Shown: positions 26,641 to 34,787, numbered from the stretch's first letter. The stretch is DNA of 64,000 bases from Thermoactinomyces sp. DSM 45892 (GCF_900107305.1 NZ_FNPL01000002.1:62001-126000), one strand, 5' to 3'. The notes: generated by a model not told the origin, from the letters alone. Translations and numbers: made by a program.

Positions 26641-26903
26641 GGATATGCTCATACTTTCGTCTTCCTTACCTACCCTCTTCGCTATCCATTCCCAAATCAT
26701 CTCCTTCCTATCCAGGAGTTCTGATTCGCAAAGGCTCCAGAGGAGACGGGGTGAAAAAAATTCAACGCAAACTTGGAGGACTTGCAGTGGATGGGATATT
26801 TGGACCGAAAACACCGAGAGCAGTGAAGTCATTTCAAAGGAAGAAAGGGCTTGTGACAGATGGGATAGTAGGCCCAAAAACATGGAAAGCCCTATTCTCG
26901 TAA
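26641..26903 (+). pseudogene. Phage endolysin C-terminal remnant with peptidoglycan-binding domain
   Basis: A Pro/Ser-rich linker (SLSIPKSSPSYPG) leads into a complete PG_binding_1 domain: GSRGDGVKKIQRKL, VDGIFGPKTPRAVKSFQ and VTDGIVGPKTWKALFS. The catalytic (amidase or muramidase) part that should precede it is missing, and the frame has only a non-credible start at 26625. The module would bind the cell wall. Confidence 0.82.
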
Positions 26904-26904
26904 A

Positions 26905-26946
26905 TTAAAAAAGTCACTCGGCCTTTAAGAGCTGAGTGACTTCTTT
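26905..26946. terminator. Bidirectional terminator between endolysin remnant and tRNA
   Basis: AAGTCACTC pairs with GAGTGACTT, with T-rich ends on both strands. On the minus strand it ends the tRNA transcript. Confidence 0.85.
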
Positions 26947-26966
26947 ACATAACTTTTACAATTAGA

Positions 26967-27038
26967 TGGAGCGAGGGGGTATCGAACCCCCGACCTCGTG
27001 CCTGCCAGGCACGCATTCTCCCACTGAACTACCGCCCC
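26967..27038 (-). tRNA. tRNA-Ala (anticodon GGC), carried by the prophage remnant
   Basis: The 72-base minus-strand sequence folds as a full cloverleaf: acceptor GGGGCGG/TCGCTCC, D arm GTTC/GAAT, anticodon arm CGTGC-CTGGCAG-GCACG, variable AGGTC, T arm GGGGG-TTCGATA-CCCCC. The anticodon is GGC, with the G3-U70 pair and A73 needed by alanyl-tRNA synthetase. CCA is not encoded. Its D arm and T stem differ from the split host tRNA-Ala, so it is not a copy of it. It lies inside the inserted element and probably replaces the destroyed gene. Confidence 0.92.
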
Positions 27039-27196
27039 AAGTCCTTTAGTATCAAGTAGTTTCGTTAAGTGCGTGATCAATCCGTGATCATTTGTGTATT
27101 TCGAGGATCATTTCATTTTGTTGAAATCGCAAAACCCTTTGGTATATCTAGGTTTTCAGCGATAGCTTTCAGCCGATAGGAACATATGCACTTGTA
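27039..27196. other. Right end of the inserted element, no gene seen
   Basis: This 158-base stretch lies between the element tRNA and the tRNA 5' half. It has two GTGATCA direct repeats near 27075-27095 but no integrase frame that I can support. The integrase gene is absent from the window. Confidence 0.5.
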
Positions 27197-27234
27197 CTGT
27201 CAGTGCGACACTCTCTCAGCTGAGCTAATGCCCC
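27197..27234 (-). pseudogene. 5' half of the split tRNA-Ala gene
   Basis: On the minus strand this reads acceptor GGGGCAT, TA, D arm GCTC-AGCTGAGA-GAGT, G26, anticodon arm TCGCA and loop CTGACAG, then unrelated sequence. Its acceptor and anticodon strands pair perfectly with the 3' half at 21313-21357. The loop differs from that half by one base (A for G), which places the crossover within CTG or CAGT of the loop. Confidence 0.9.
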
Positions 27235-27245
27235 ATAACAAACTA

Positions 27246-27274
27246 ATCATACAATGAAATAAATAGAATGTAAA
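27246..27274 (-). promoter_or_regulatory. Sigma-A promoter of the split tRNA-Ala gene
   Basis: On the minus strand TTTACA (27269-27274) and TATGAT (27246-27251) are 17 bases apart, and the first tRNA base lies 11 bases after the -10. It now reads through the tRNA 5' half into the element tRNA about 160 bases on. Confidence 0.82.
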
Positions 27275-27293
27275 TAATCACTTATCCGCTTTG

Positions 27294-27331
27294 TTTTATC
27301 ACACCCCATCAGGCTACGGAGTGTGATAAAA
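27294..27331. terminator. Terminator of the dicarboxylate transporter gene
   Basis: TTTTATCACAC pairs with GTGTGATAAAA. It is symmetrical and can act on both strands. Confidence 0.85.
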
Positions 27332-27342
27332 CGTGAAGTCTA

Positions 27343-28599
27343 TTATGATGTTTTCATTTCGGCTAATGCACGTCTATTTTGTTCTTCGTCAAACTCGCCT
27401 TCACTCTTGGCAACTACGATGGTGGCGACTCCATTTCCGATTAAGTTGGTAATAGCACGAGCTTCGGACATAAAACGGTCAACGCCAAGTAATAATCCCA
27501 GACCCTCAAGTGGGATTACATTCAAAGCGGAGAGGGTGGAGGCTAGAACGATAAATCCAGAACCGGTGACCCCTGCGGCTCCTTTCGAGGTAATCATGAG
27601 GATTCCAAAGATCGTAACGATTTGCCAGATGCTGAGATCGACGCTAAATACTTGAGCGAGAAAGAGTACCGCCATCGATAGGTAGATCGAGGTGCCATCT
27701 AGGTTAAAGGAGTAACCAGTTGGAATAACGAGGCCGGTAACGGATTTAGAGCAACCGAACTTCTCCATTTTGTTTAACATTCTAGGAAGTACTGTCTCAG
27801 AAGAGGAGGTTCCGAGAACAATTAATATTTCGTCCTTGATGAATCGCAAGAATTTGAAGATGCTAAACTTATATATTTTACAAACGATAGCGAGAACAAC
27901 AAAAATAAAAATGGCCATGGTTAAGTAAACGGAGAGCATGAGTTTACCCAGTGGCATCAAGGTTTTTAAACCGAAGTTTCCGATGGTATAGGACATGGCA
28001 CCGAAAGCGCCGATCGGAGCTACACGCATAACCATTTGGACGATGCGGAAGAAGACATTCGATACTCGTTCTGATAAATCGATGATGGGTTTTTTATAGT
28101 CATCGCTAAAGCTAGCAAGTGCAAATCCGAAGAGAACGGCAAATAGAACTACTTGCAAAATATCACCTTTGGCGAAGGCACCGACTACATTTTCGGGAAC
28201 GATGTGAATGAAAAAGTCCACCCAGTCCATCTTCTCGCCTGCTTTAGTAAACTCGGATACATCACCTGCTTTAATGGAGGATAGATTCACATTTGCCCCG
28301 GGTTGAACGAAATGTGCGACAAGAAGACCTATGAGAAGAGCGATGGTAGTAATAATCTCAAAATAGAGCAAAGCTTTTCCACCGACCCGACCCACTTTCT
28401 TCATATTCCCCATCTTGGCGATTCCTAAGACGATTGTCAGGAATATGATGGGGGCGATTAACATTTTTACTAAGTTAATGAAAAGGGTTCCTAGAGGCTT
28501 CATCTCTTTCGCGACACTTGGCATTAAGAAACCAAATAAAATTCCTAGAAAGATCGCAATGAGTACCTGAAAGGTCAGATTAGAAAAAAGTTTCTTCAT
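27343..28599 (-). CDS. DctA/GltP-family dicarboxylate:cation symporter
   Basis: This 418-residue membrane protein is of the DAACS family. Diagnostic motifs are the serine-rich hairpin loop GTSSSETVLPRM, the NxDGT motif in YSFNLDGTSIYLSM and the substrate/cation site GVDRFMSEARAITNLIGNGV. The last form (DRFMSEAR) matches C4-dicarboxylate carriers such as DctA more than glutamate carriers, so succinate/fumarate/malate uptake is the best guess. A monocistronic leftward gene with a long AT-rich leader. Confidence 0.9.
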   Translation of the reverse strand: MKKLFSNLTFQVLIAIFLGILFGFLMPSVAKEMKPLGTLFINLVKMLIAPIIFLTIVLGIAKMGNMKKVGRVGGKALLYFEIITTIALLIGLLVAHFVQPGANVNLSSIKAGDVSEFTKAGEKMDWVDFFIHIVPENVVGAFAKGDILQVVLFAVLFGFALASFSDDYKKPIIDLSERVSNVFFRIVQMVMRVAPIGAFGAMSYTIGNFGLKTLMPLGKLMLSVYLTMAIFIFVVLAIVCKIYKFSIFKFLRFIKDEILIVLGTSSSETVLPRMLNKMEKFGCSKSVTGLVIPTGYSFNLDGTSIYLSMAVLFLAQVFSVDLSIWQIVTIFGILMITSKGAAGVTGSGFIVLASTLSALNVIPLEGLGLLLGVDRFMSEARAITNLIGNGVATIVVAKSEGEFDEEQNRRALAEMKTS

Positions 28600-28872
28600 A
28601 AATACGAGCCTCTTTCTCTTTGTTTTGATGGGTGCCGTAAAAAATGAAATTTAGTAATATACTATCTAAATTTATATGAAAAGTAAACAATTTCTTAATA
28701 AAAGTGAAAATAGTGAGAATTATTTTAGGTGAATGGTATTGCCCTTGAGAACAGAAAGTGATTGTAGCATTAGGGTCTCGCCTCCTATCTCTTCCACTAG
28801 ATTATAATATGCAAATATGAAATAATCTTATTTATAATTGTTTAGAATCTCACAAAGGAGGACAGACACAAG

Positions 28873-30096
28873 GTGAAAAATCTGAAGGGCATTCACCCGA
28901 TCGGTTGGACTATCATCATCGGTACGATGTTTGGTAGGTTTTCAACTTCGATGAGTATCCCTTTCTTAGCCATTTATCTGACCAATGTCCTTCATGCAAC
29001 CCCTTTTGAAGCTGGGTTGGTTATTGCTGCTAGTTCGGGTATTGGGATTTTAGCTAGCTTCTATGGGGGATTTTTAGCAGATAAAATCGGACGTAAAAAG
29101 GTTATGCTGACATCCGTCTTTGGCGGAGCTTTTGTTTTTTTAGGGTTTGCCTTTAGTCAAAGTGTCCTTGCCTTCTTCCTTGTCAATGCGCTTAATGGTC
29201 TGTGTAAATCGATGTTTGAACCTTCGTCTCGGGCGTTTTTATCGGATATAACGGATGAAAAGAAGCGACTGCTTATCTTTAATCTACGCTATGCTGCCAT
29301 TAATATCGGAGTTGTATTTGGACCTTTAGTAGGAGTGGTAATGGGTTCATCGAGATCTACTACCCCGTTTCTCTTTGCGGTTGCTGTGTATGCTCTCTAT
29401 GGCCTGGTGTTAATCTATCAATCTCGTGCCTATGCTACACTTTTCCAGAAGAATGATTTATCTGAGCGGATTAGCCTGCGGAGAGCTTTCCATGTAACGA
29501 GAATGGATACGGTGTTCTTATTCACTATTTTGGGGATTCTCTTTTGTGCATTTGGTTATGGAAGCCTGAATGCGACTTTTCCACAATACTTTGCAACGCT
29601 TCCTGGCTTTGAAGATGGAGTGAAAATTTCCTATCTCATGTCACTCAATGCCATCTCTGTACTGGTATTTCAGTACCCAGTGGTGAGGATTGCACAAAAA
29701 TTCTCTCCGTATACGGTACTGATAACAGGGAGTTTATGTATCTGCGCTAGTAATTTGAGTATGGCTTTTACCACGCACTTTTTTGCGCTTAGCATGGTAA
29801 TCGTCCTGTTTACGATTGGCGAAATCCTAGTATTTACACTGACGGATGCCTTAGTTGATTCTATTGCTAAACCTGAGTTAAAAGGTACTTATTTTGGAGC
29901 TATGGGCTTTTCTCAGCTTGGAAATGTATTATCACCTATAGTAGGTGGATGGTTGTTAAGCTATTTCGGGGCAACACAACCCTTGATCGTCTTTGGAATG
30001 CTAGTTCTTGTTACATTGATTGGAGTTCCTCTTCTCCTACGTGCAAAATACAGTCTTGCAAGTAGGAAGAAACATACTATACCAAAGGTAGCATAA
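28873..30096 (+). CDS. MFS transporter, drug/metabolite efflux type
   Basis: The 407-residue protein has 12 predicted membrane segments and the MFS motif A between helices 2 and 3 (GGFLADKIGRKKVML). A second region, SRAFLSDITDEKKR, follows helix 4. The start is GTG 28873 with AGGAGG 11 bases upstream. DHA1-type multidrug or small-metabolite exporters share this plan; the substrate is not predictable. It stands alone. Confidence 0.88.
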   Translation: MKNLKGIHPIGWTIIIGTMFGRFSTSMSIPFLAIYLTNVLHATPFEAGLVIAASSGIGILASFYGGFLADKIGRKKVMLTSVFGGAFVFLGFAFSQSVLAFFLVNALNGLCKSMFEPSSRAFLSDITDEKKRLLIFNLRYAAINIGVVFGPLVGVVMGSSRSTTPFLFAVAVYALYGLVLIYQSRAYATLFQKNDLSERISLRRAFHVTRMDTVFLFTILGILFCAFGYGSLNATFPQYFATLPGFEDGVKISYLMSLNAISVLVFQYPVVRIAQKFSPYTVLITGSLCICASNLSMAFTTHFFALSMVIVLFTIGEILVFTLTDALVDSIAKPELKGTYFGAMGFSQLGNVLSPIVGGWLLSYFGATQPLIVFGMLVLVTLIGVPLLLRAKYSLASRKKHTIPKVA

Positions 30097-30285
30097 GGAT
30101 ATATAGAAAAAAGTTGAAGGCAACGAGCCGATATTATATAGGAAATCATAAATAAGGGAATGTATTCTTCCTCGAAGATAAAGATAAAAGGATATTTTAC
30201 AAATAATGTTCTCTATTACTAAAAAAGGGGTACACTTTTTATATGATATAATTCCCATATAGCATAAAAACTCGGAGGGATTTTC

Positions 30286-30978
30286 ATGCCCATAAATTTA
30301 TTACTAATCGTGTTATCGCTCGCTGCATTTGCTTTAACGATCTGGGCGCAGTTTCGAGTGAAAGGAAGCTTTAAAACATGGTCTGGGTATAATGCTAGTT
30401 CAGGCGCGACGGGTGCTGAGGTGGCTCGTCATATCTTAGATCGAAATGGATTACGAGATGTTCCGGTCGAGCCTGTTCCGGGTACATTATCGGATCACTA
30501 TGATCCAATTAGTCGTGTTGTTCGATTATCGGAGCCTGTCTACTACGGTCACTCAGTTGCTTCGGTTTCAGTAGCAGCTCATGAATGTGGACACGCCTTG
30601 CAACATAAGGAATCATATGGAGCGTTGGTTCTGCGTCATCGCATGTTTCCAGTTGTGAACTTTACATCGGGGGTTGCTCCGTTCCTCCTCCTAGCTGGCT
30701 TTTTACTAAAAGCAACGGGACTTATCTTAGTGGGGATCATCTTTTTCTCCATTGCTGTTGCTTTCCAATTGGTTACTTTGCCAGTTGAGTTTAATGCGAG
30801 TAGTCGTGCTAAGCAAATATTAGTAAGTGATGGATTTATTCGCAGTCATGAAGAAGAGCATGGTGTGAACAAAGTACTAAACGCCGCCGCTCTTACGTAT
30901 GTAGCGGCAGCGTTATATTCTGTGATGGAGTTACTCCGTTTTGTATTCATGTTCCTCGGTTCTTCGGACGACGATTAA
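30286..30978 (+). CDS. Neutral zinc metallopeptidase, YugP family
   Basis: This 230-residue membrane protein has an N-terminal helix, a zinc site HECGH in VAAHECGHALQHKE (residues 98-111), two central membrane helices and a downstream Glu/Asn-rich region LPVEFNASSRAKQIL usual for the zinc-peptidase-2 family (B. subtilis YugP). The ribosome site is CTCGGAGGG. Its stop codon overlaps that of the convergent nuclease gene. Physiological substrates are unknown. Confidence 0.9.
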   Translation: MPINLLLIVLSLAAFALTIWAQFRVKGSFKTWSGYNASSGATGAEVARHILDRNGLRDVPVEPVPGTLSDHYDPISRVVRLSEPVYYGHSVASVSVAAHECGHALQHKESYGALVLRHRMFPVVNFTSGVAPFLLLAGFLLKATGLILVGIIFFSIAVAFQLVTLPVEFNASSRAKQILVSDGFIRSHEEEHGVNKVLNAAALTYVAAALYSVMELLRFVFMFLGSSDDD

Positions 30979-31580
30979 TAGGCTTTCTCTGTTGTAATAG
31001 ATGTTGTATTAGTTGGAAGCTGGTTTTTCGGGATTTTCTTCGTGTCAAAGCCATTTGGCTGTACGTAGCGATCCCATTGCCAGACTCCAGCTTTCTTTTT
31101 TTGCGCCTCTTTTTGAATACTCCGAAATTTATCTTCGTATCGGACGTTTGGCTTGTATACATAAGCAACCCGGGCTAGTCCATTCCGCAGTAACGCCTCC
31201 TGTAGACATCTTCCATCGACATAGATATAAGCTAGTAATCTTCCGTACTTATCTCGCTTTGACTGATCATATTCGAGTTCAATCTTCTGTGCTTTTTTTA
31301 TCTGATGATAAGTGAACTGTTTGGCTTCCTCCGCAAGGGGTTGTTTGGCTAGATTTGGATGATTTGTTTCAGGGGTGTCTATGAGTAGGAGACGAATGGT
31401 CTCTTTGTTTCCTTTTATTCTGGCTTGGATGGTATCCCCGTCGATGACAGAAACGGAGTTGATGAGGATTTTTTTTGAGGGTTTGTTTTCTAGTGGCTTG
31501 CTGGTGATAGTGTTGCAACCGGTACAGATGAGGAGGAAAAGGACGGTCAGGATTGCGGCATTGGTTGTTTTTTGAGCCAT
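30975..31580 (-). CDS. Thermonuclease-family (SNase) lipoprotein
   Basis: The 201-residue protein has a lipobox at the end of its signal peptide (LFLLICTGC) and a staphylococcal-nuclease domain. The catalytic set is present: Asp in VIDGDTIQ, Arg, Asp and Glu in IRLLLIDTPE, and Arg in DKYGRLLAYIYVDG. It should be a Ca-dependent, membrane-anchored DNA/RNA endonuclease facing outward. A threonine/asparagine-rich tail ends the protein. It converges on the YugP-like gene with overlapping stops. Confidence 0.92.
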   Translation of the reverse strand: MAQKTTNAAILTVLFLLICTGCNTITSKPLENKPSKKILINSVSVIDGDTIQARIKGNKETIRLLLIDTPETNHPNLAKQPLAEEAKQFTYHQIKKAQKIELEYDQSKRDKYGRLLAYIYVDGRCLQEALLRNGLARVAYVYKPNVRYEDKFRSIQKEAQKKKAGVWQWDRYVQPNGFDTKKIPKNQLPTNTTSITTEKAY

Positions 31581-31758
31581 ATGAGTTAGTCCTCCTACGT
31601 GAATTAGGGATAATGCTGGGCTAAATTGTTGGAGTAATTCAGGGGGGGCATGTATTAATAGCCAAACTATGATAACCCTTTATTTGTCATTCCCATTATA
31701 TCTTAGTAAATTAAGTGTGTGGAGAGAAATACAGAAAAATTTGCAAGGTGGAAAGAGG
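31581..31758. other. Intergenic leader, promoters only
   Basis: This AT-rich gap upstream of the nuclease gene and a small rightward frame holds their presumed promoters. No other gene is visible. Confidence 0.5.
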
Positions 31759-31878
31759 ATGGTCCGTATTCATATCAAAGCAAAGTCCAAGGAAGATTTA
31801 CGTTGTTTTCAGGTAGGTTTGAAGAACGTGAATCAAATTAGTTTATTTTTAAAATATGTAAATCCATTGACTAATTAA
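31759..31878 (+). CDS. Possible 39-residue small protein
   Basis: ATG 31759 follows GGTGGAAAGAGG closely and opens a 39-codon frame (MVRIHIKAKSKEDLRCFQVG). It is basic and has no membrane helix. There are no recognisable relatives and no clear terminator, so it is only a candidate. Confidence 0.3.
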   Translation: MVRIHIKAKSKEDLRCFQVGLKNVNQISLFLKYVNPLTN

Positions 31879-32000
31879 TATTATATTTATAATATTCAAT
31901 TTTGCGAAGTACATAAATGAGATTATTCATCTTAATATTAAATAGTATTCTAAATGCAACGTCCATTCTAAAGATGGTACATACTCGGGAGGAATGAAAG

Positions 32001-32051
32001 GTGAAGTTAAAGAAAATTGTTGGGGGATTTTTAGCGTTCATTTGTTCATGA
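32001..32051 (+). CDS. Possible 16-residue secreted or leader peptide with its own terminator
   Basis: GTG 32001 has a GGGAGG site at 31988-31993 and codes for VKLKKIVGGFLAFICS. This is a basic start plus a hydrophobic core, like the front of a signal peptide. A terminator follows 30 bases after the stop, so this would be a complete mini-transcription unit. It may be the remains of a longer exported peptide gene or a true micropeptide. Confidence 0.4.
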   Translation: MKLKKIVGGFLAFICS

Positions 32052-32079
32052 GTAAAAAGTATTTCATTCCAGCTAAATG

Positions 32080-32117
32080 AAGGGCTCCGATCTTATATCG
32101 GTGCTTTTTCTTTTTAT
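32080..32117 (+). terminator. Terminator of the mini-gene
   Basis: AAGGGCTCCGAT pairs with ATCGGTGCTTT over a short loop and ends in a T-rich run. Confidence 0.8.
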
Positions 32118-32176
32118 GAAAAAACTTACTTTACATATAAAAATAAAACTTTAGTTATTTTAGTTCATAAAAAACA

Positions 32177-32205
32177 TTGAAAATTTACAGTAAAATTCAT
32201 ACAAT
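32177..32205 (+). promoter_or_regulatory. Promoter of C1 peptidase 1
   Basis: TTGAAA (32177) and TACAAT (32200) are 17 bases apart. The same arrangement precedes the paralog. Confidence 0.75.
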
Positions 32206-32245
32206 ATACATGCTAGTCATTTTCAACATAGAGAGGGAGAGATGA

Positions 32246-33442
32246 ATGAAGAAGGCTTTATTATGGATGTTGGCTTTAGTAGTTACGCTAACGAGTACTT
32301 TGTTCGGGTCGAGTGCTGAGGCGAAACCGGAGCAGAAGCCATTTAATCCAAATGATTTTTCTACATATGGTACAGGTTTAAAGGATGGTCCTAGACCGGA
32401 GGGATTAGAGGAGTATACTCCTGCAAAGCGATTTATCACGAAGGATGAATTGAAGAAGCAGGGGAAGAATCGACAACAGATTCGTCCAGATCAAATTCTT
32501 CCACAAAAGGTAGATCTTCGTCCATATTTTGCACCTATTCGCAGTCAATCTAAATTTGGTACTTGTGTGGTTTTTGCAACGACTGGTTTGCGTGAATACT
32601 ATATTGGAAGACATACAGAGGCAAAAGGAAAAGATGTTACACACTTGTCTCCTTCCTATATTTACTATCCAAGTGGTCCAGATGATGGAATATCCTTTTA
32701 TACTGCATTTGAAACGTTGAGGAGAGAAGGGGTTCCGCCAGAGACGGAGCGCCCGTATGATCCAGATCGCAGTAACACCGATCAGTTTAAGGCTCCAAAA
32801 ACGGCTTTACAAAGAGAGAATGCGGTTCCGTATAAGATTGATTCGTTCCGCTTCATCAGGGATAACAGTAATATGGTTGATAACGTGAAACGAGCCGTGG
32901 CAAATGGTGACCCAGTTATGATTGGGATTCCGGTATATCCAAATTTTGATGCTACCCCATCTACCGGGATTATCCCGGCTGTAGAAGAGAGGAAGTCTCG
33001 CGGTGGACATGCCCTTGTAGTAGTGGGTTATGATGATGAGAACGAGTGGTTCATCATCCGAAACAGCTGGGGAGAGAGATTTGGCGATAAAGGTTATGCG
33101 TATATGGGATATGATATTTTCAGAGAGATGAACGATGATTATGGATATGTAGCAAATATCCGAAACAACGAATATCCGCCACAAGGCGTGAAGTTGTCTA
33201 TGTCTGCATCAACGGATACAACGATGACATTGGATGTATCAGCCATCAATGCAACAAGCTTTGATTTATACCGTGATGGTAAATATGTAAAGAGCTTTAC
33301 TGGTAGTGAAGTACAGGATGAAGGTTTGAAAGCAGATACTACATACAAATACCATGTAGTAGCGAGAAACGGCCGAGGCGGTACGCGTAGTGTGACAGTG
33401 GAGAAACCAGCTGTGGCTGTAGAGCTAGATATAGCAAGCTAA
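32246..33442 (+). CDS. Secreted papain-like (C1 family) cysteine peptidase with Fn3-like tail, paralog 1
   Basis: The 398-residue protein has a signal peptide (cut near SSAEAKP). A C1 peptidase domain (about 75-310) contains Gln-Ser-Lys before Cys107 in RSQSKFGTCVVFATTG, His255 in GGHALVVVGYDDE and Asn273 in RNSWGERFGDKG. The usual QGxCGSCWAF context of the catalytic Cys is strongly altered although the triad is present. The last 85 residues (SMSASTDTTMTLDVSAINAT onward) look like a fibronectin-3-type domain. There is no obvious propeptide inhibitor domain. Its paralog lies 126 bases downstream. Confidence 0.87.
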   Translation: MKKALLWMLALVVTLTSTLFGSSAEAKPEQKPFNPNDFSTYGTGLKDGPRPEGLEEYTPAKRFITKDELKKQGKNRQQIRPDQILPQKVDLRPYFAPIRSQSKFGTCVVFATTGLREYYIGRHTEAKGKDVTHLSPSYIYYPSGPDDGISFYTAFETLRREGVPPETERPYDPDRSNTDQFKAPKTALQRENAVPYKIDSFRFIRDNSNMVDNVKRAVANGDPVMIGIPVYPNFDATPSTGIIPAVEERKSRGGHALVVVGYDDENEWFIIRNSWGERFGDKGYAYMGYDIFREMNDDYGYVANIRNNEYPPQGVKLSMSASTDTTMTLDVSAINATSFDLYRDGKYVKSFTGSEVQDEGLKADTTYKYHVVARNGRGGTRSVTVEKPAVAVELDIAS

Positions 33443-33448
33443 ATGATG

Positions 33449-33482
33449 AAGAGATTTCCTGGATTTGGAAATCTCTTTTTTC
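33449..33482 (+). terminator. Terminator after C1 peptidase 1
   Basis: GAGATTTCC pairs with GGAAATCTC and is followed by TTTTTT. Confidence 0.88.
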
Positions 33483-33500
33483 TGCATATAAAAAATAATA

Positions 33501-33529
33501 TTGAAAATATACATAAAAATTAGTATAAT
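33501..33529 (+). promoter_or_regulatory. Promoter of C1 peptidase 2
   Basis: TTGAAA (33501) and a perfect TATAAT (33524) are 17 bases apart, a near copy of the promoter of paralog 1. Confidence 0.8.
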
Positions 33530-33568
33530 AAAAATGTTAGATTATTTCATATTGAAAGGGAGAGATGG

Positions 33569-34735
33569 ATGAAAAAATCATTGTTATGGGTTTTGGCTTC
33601 GGTATTTACTTTAACAAGTTCCTTAATTGGGACAAGCAGTGCTGGGGCAGAGCCGGCTCAAAAGCCGTTTAACCCAAATGATTTTTCTACTTATGGAACA
33701 GGATTAAAAGATGCTCCACCACCTAAGGATATGCAGTCATATACGCCTCCGAAGAGATTTTCGCAACAAGCACTTCCTACCAAAATCGATTTGCGTCCAT
33801 ATTTTGCTCCTATTCGTAGTCAATCCAAGTTTGGTACTTGTGTAGCGTTTGCGACCACAGGATTACGTGAGTACTATATTGGACGATATACAGCTGCAAA
33901 AGGCAGTGATATTACGCACTTGTCGCCTTCTTATATTTACTATCCAAATGGTCCAGAAGATGGGATGTCGTTTTACAGTGCATTTGACACATTGATAAAA
34001 GAGGGAGTCCCACCTGAAACAGAGCGTCTATACGATCCCGACCGCGAAAATAAAGACCAGTTTAAAGCCCCGCTTACGGCATTGCAACGCAGAAATGCAG
34101 TTCCTTATAAGATTAGCACGTTCCGTTATATCTACAGAAATAGTAATATGGTTGCAAATATCAAGCAATCTGTCGCCAATGGTGACCCCGTTATGATCGG
34201 GATTCCAGTGTATCCAAACTTTGATGCAACTCCATCTACCGGGATTATCCCAGCTGTAGGAGAGAAAAAATCCCGTGGTGGACATGCTTTGGTTGTAGCT
34301 GGTTATGATGATGAGAATGGGTGGTTTATCATCCGAAATAGCTGGGGTGATAAATTTGGAGATAAAGGCTATGCTTACATGAAATACGATATCTTTAAAG
34401 AAATGACCAACGACTATGCATATGTAGCAACAGTGAACCATAATCAATATCCACCACAAGGCGTGAAGTTTTCTGTATCCGCTAAAACAAATACTACTGT
34501 CACACTCTCTGCATCTGGGATTCAAGCGGTAAGTTATGACTTATATCGCAATGGCAGATATACAAAAAGTTTTACCGGTGGTAGTGTAACGGATGTCGGT
34601 CTGGAGCCGGGTGCTTCGTACGAGTACTATGTAGTGGCCAGAAACTACCGGGGTGATACACGTAGCTTTACTGTTACAGAACAAGCTTTACAAAACGTAG
34701 AACCGATTAAGGTGGAGCTCGATCAAGCAAGTTAA
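33569..34735 (+). CDS. Secreted papain-like (C1 family) cysteine peptidase with Fn3-like tail, paralog 2
   Basis: The 388-residue paralog has the same plan: signal peptide, PFNPNDFSTYGTGLKDA at the mature N-terminus, C1 domain with Cys91 (KFGTCVAFATTG), His239 (GGHALVVAGYDDE) and Asn257 (RNSWGDKFGDKG), then an Fn3-like domain. It lacks about 16 residues between the N-terminal segment and the catalytic domain that paralog 1 has (KKQGKNRQQIRPDQ). Its own promoter and terminator make it separately expressed. The duplication is local and tandem. Confidence 0.87.
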   Translation: MKKSLLWVLASVFTLTSSLIGTSSAGAEPAQKPFNPNDFSTYGTGLKDAPPPKDMQSYTPPKRFSQQALPTKIDLRPYFAPIRSQSKFGTCVAFATTGLREYYIGRYTAAKGSDITHLSPSYIYYPNGPEDGMSFYSAFDTLIKEGVPPETERLYDPDRENKDQFKAPLTALQRRNAVPYKISTFRYIYRNSNMVANIKQSVANGDPVMIGIPVYPNFDATPSTGIIPAVGEKKSRGGHALVVAGYDDENGWFIIRNSWGDKFGDKGYAYMKYDIFKEMTNDYAYVATVNHNQYPPQGVKFSVSAKTNTTVTLSASGIQAVSYDLYRNGRYTKSFTGGSVTDVGLEPGASYEYYVVARNYRGDTRSFTVTEQALQNVEPIKVELDQAS

Positions 34736-34740
34736 TGAGA

Positions 34741-34776
34741 AAAAGGGATTTCCTATTATGAGGAAGTCCCTTTTTG
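34741..34776. terminator. Terminator between C1 peptidase 2 and the leftward gene
   Basis: AAAAGGGATTTCCT pairs with AGGAAGTCCCTTTTT. Confidence 0.85.
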
Positions 34777-34787
34777 TGTAAGTAGTG

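Noticed and set aside
27075..27095. Paired GTGATCA motifs near the right end of the element, considered as integrase arm sites or the end of an integrase gene
   Set aside because: Only two short copies, and no supporting reading frame; too little to call.
34028..34525. Minus-strand frame inside C1 peptidase 2 (also 32807-33184 in paralog 1)
   Set aside because: Both are shadows that arise because the two paralogs share codons; no ribosome site or independent support.
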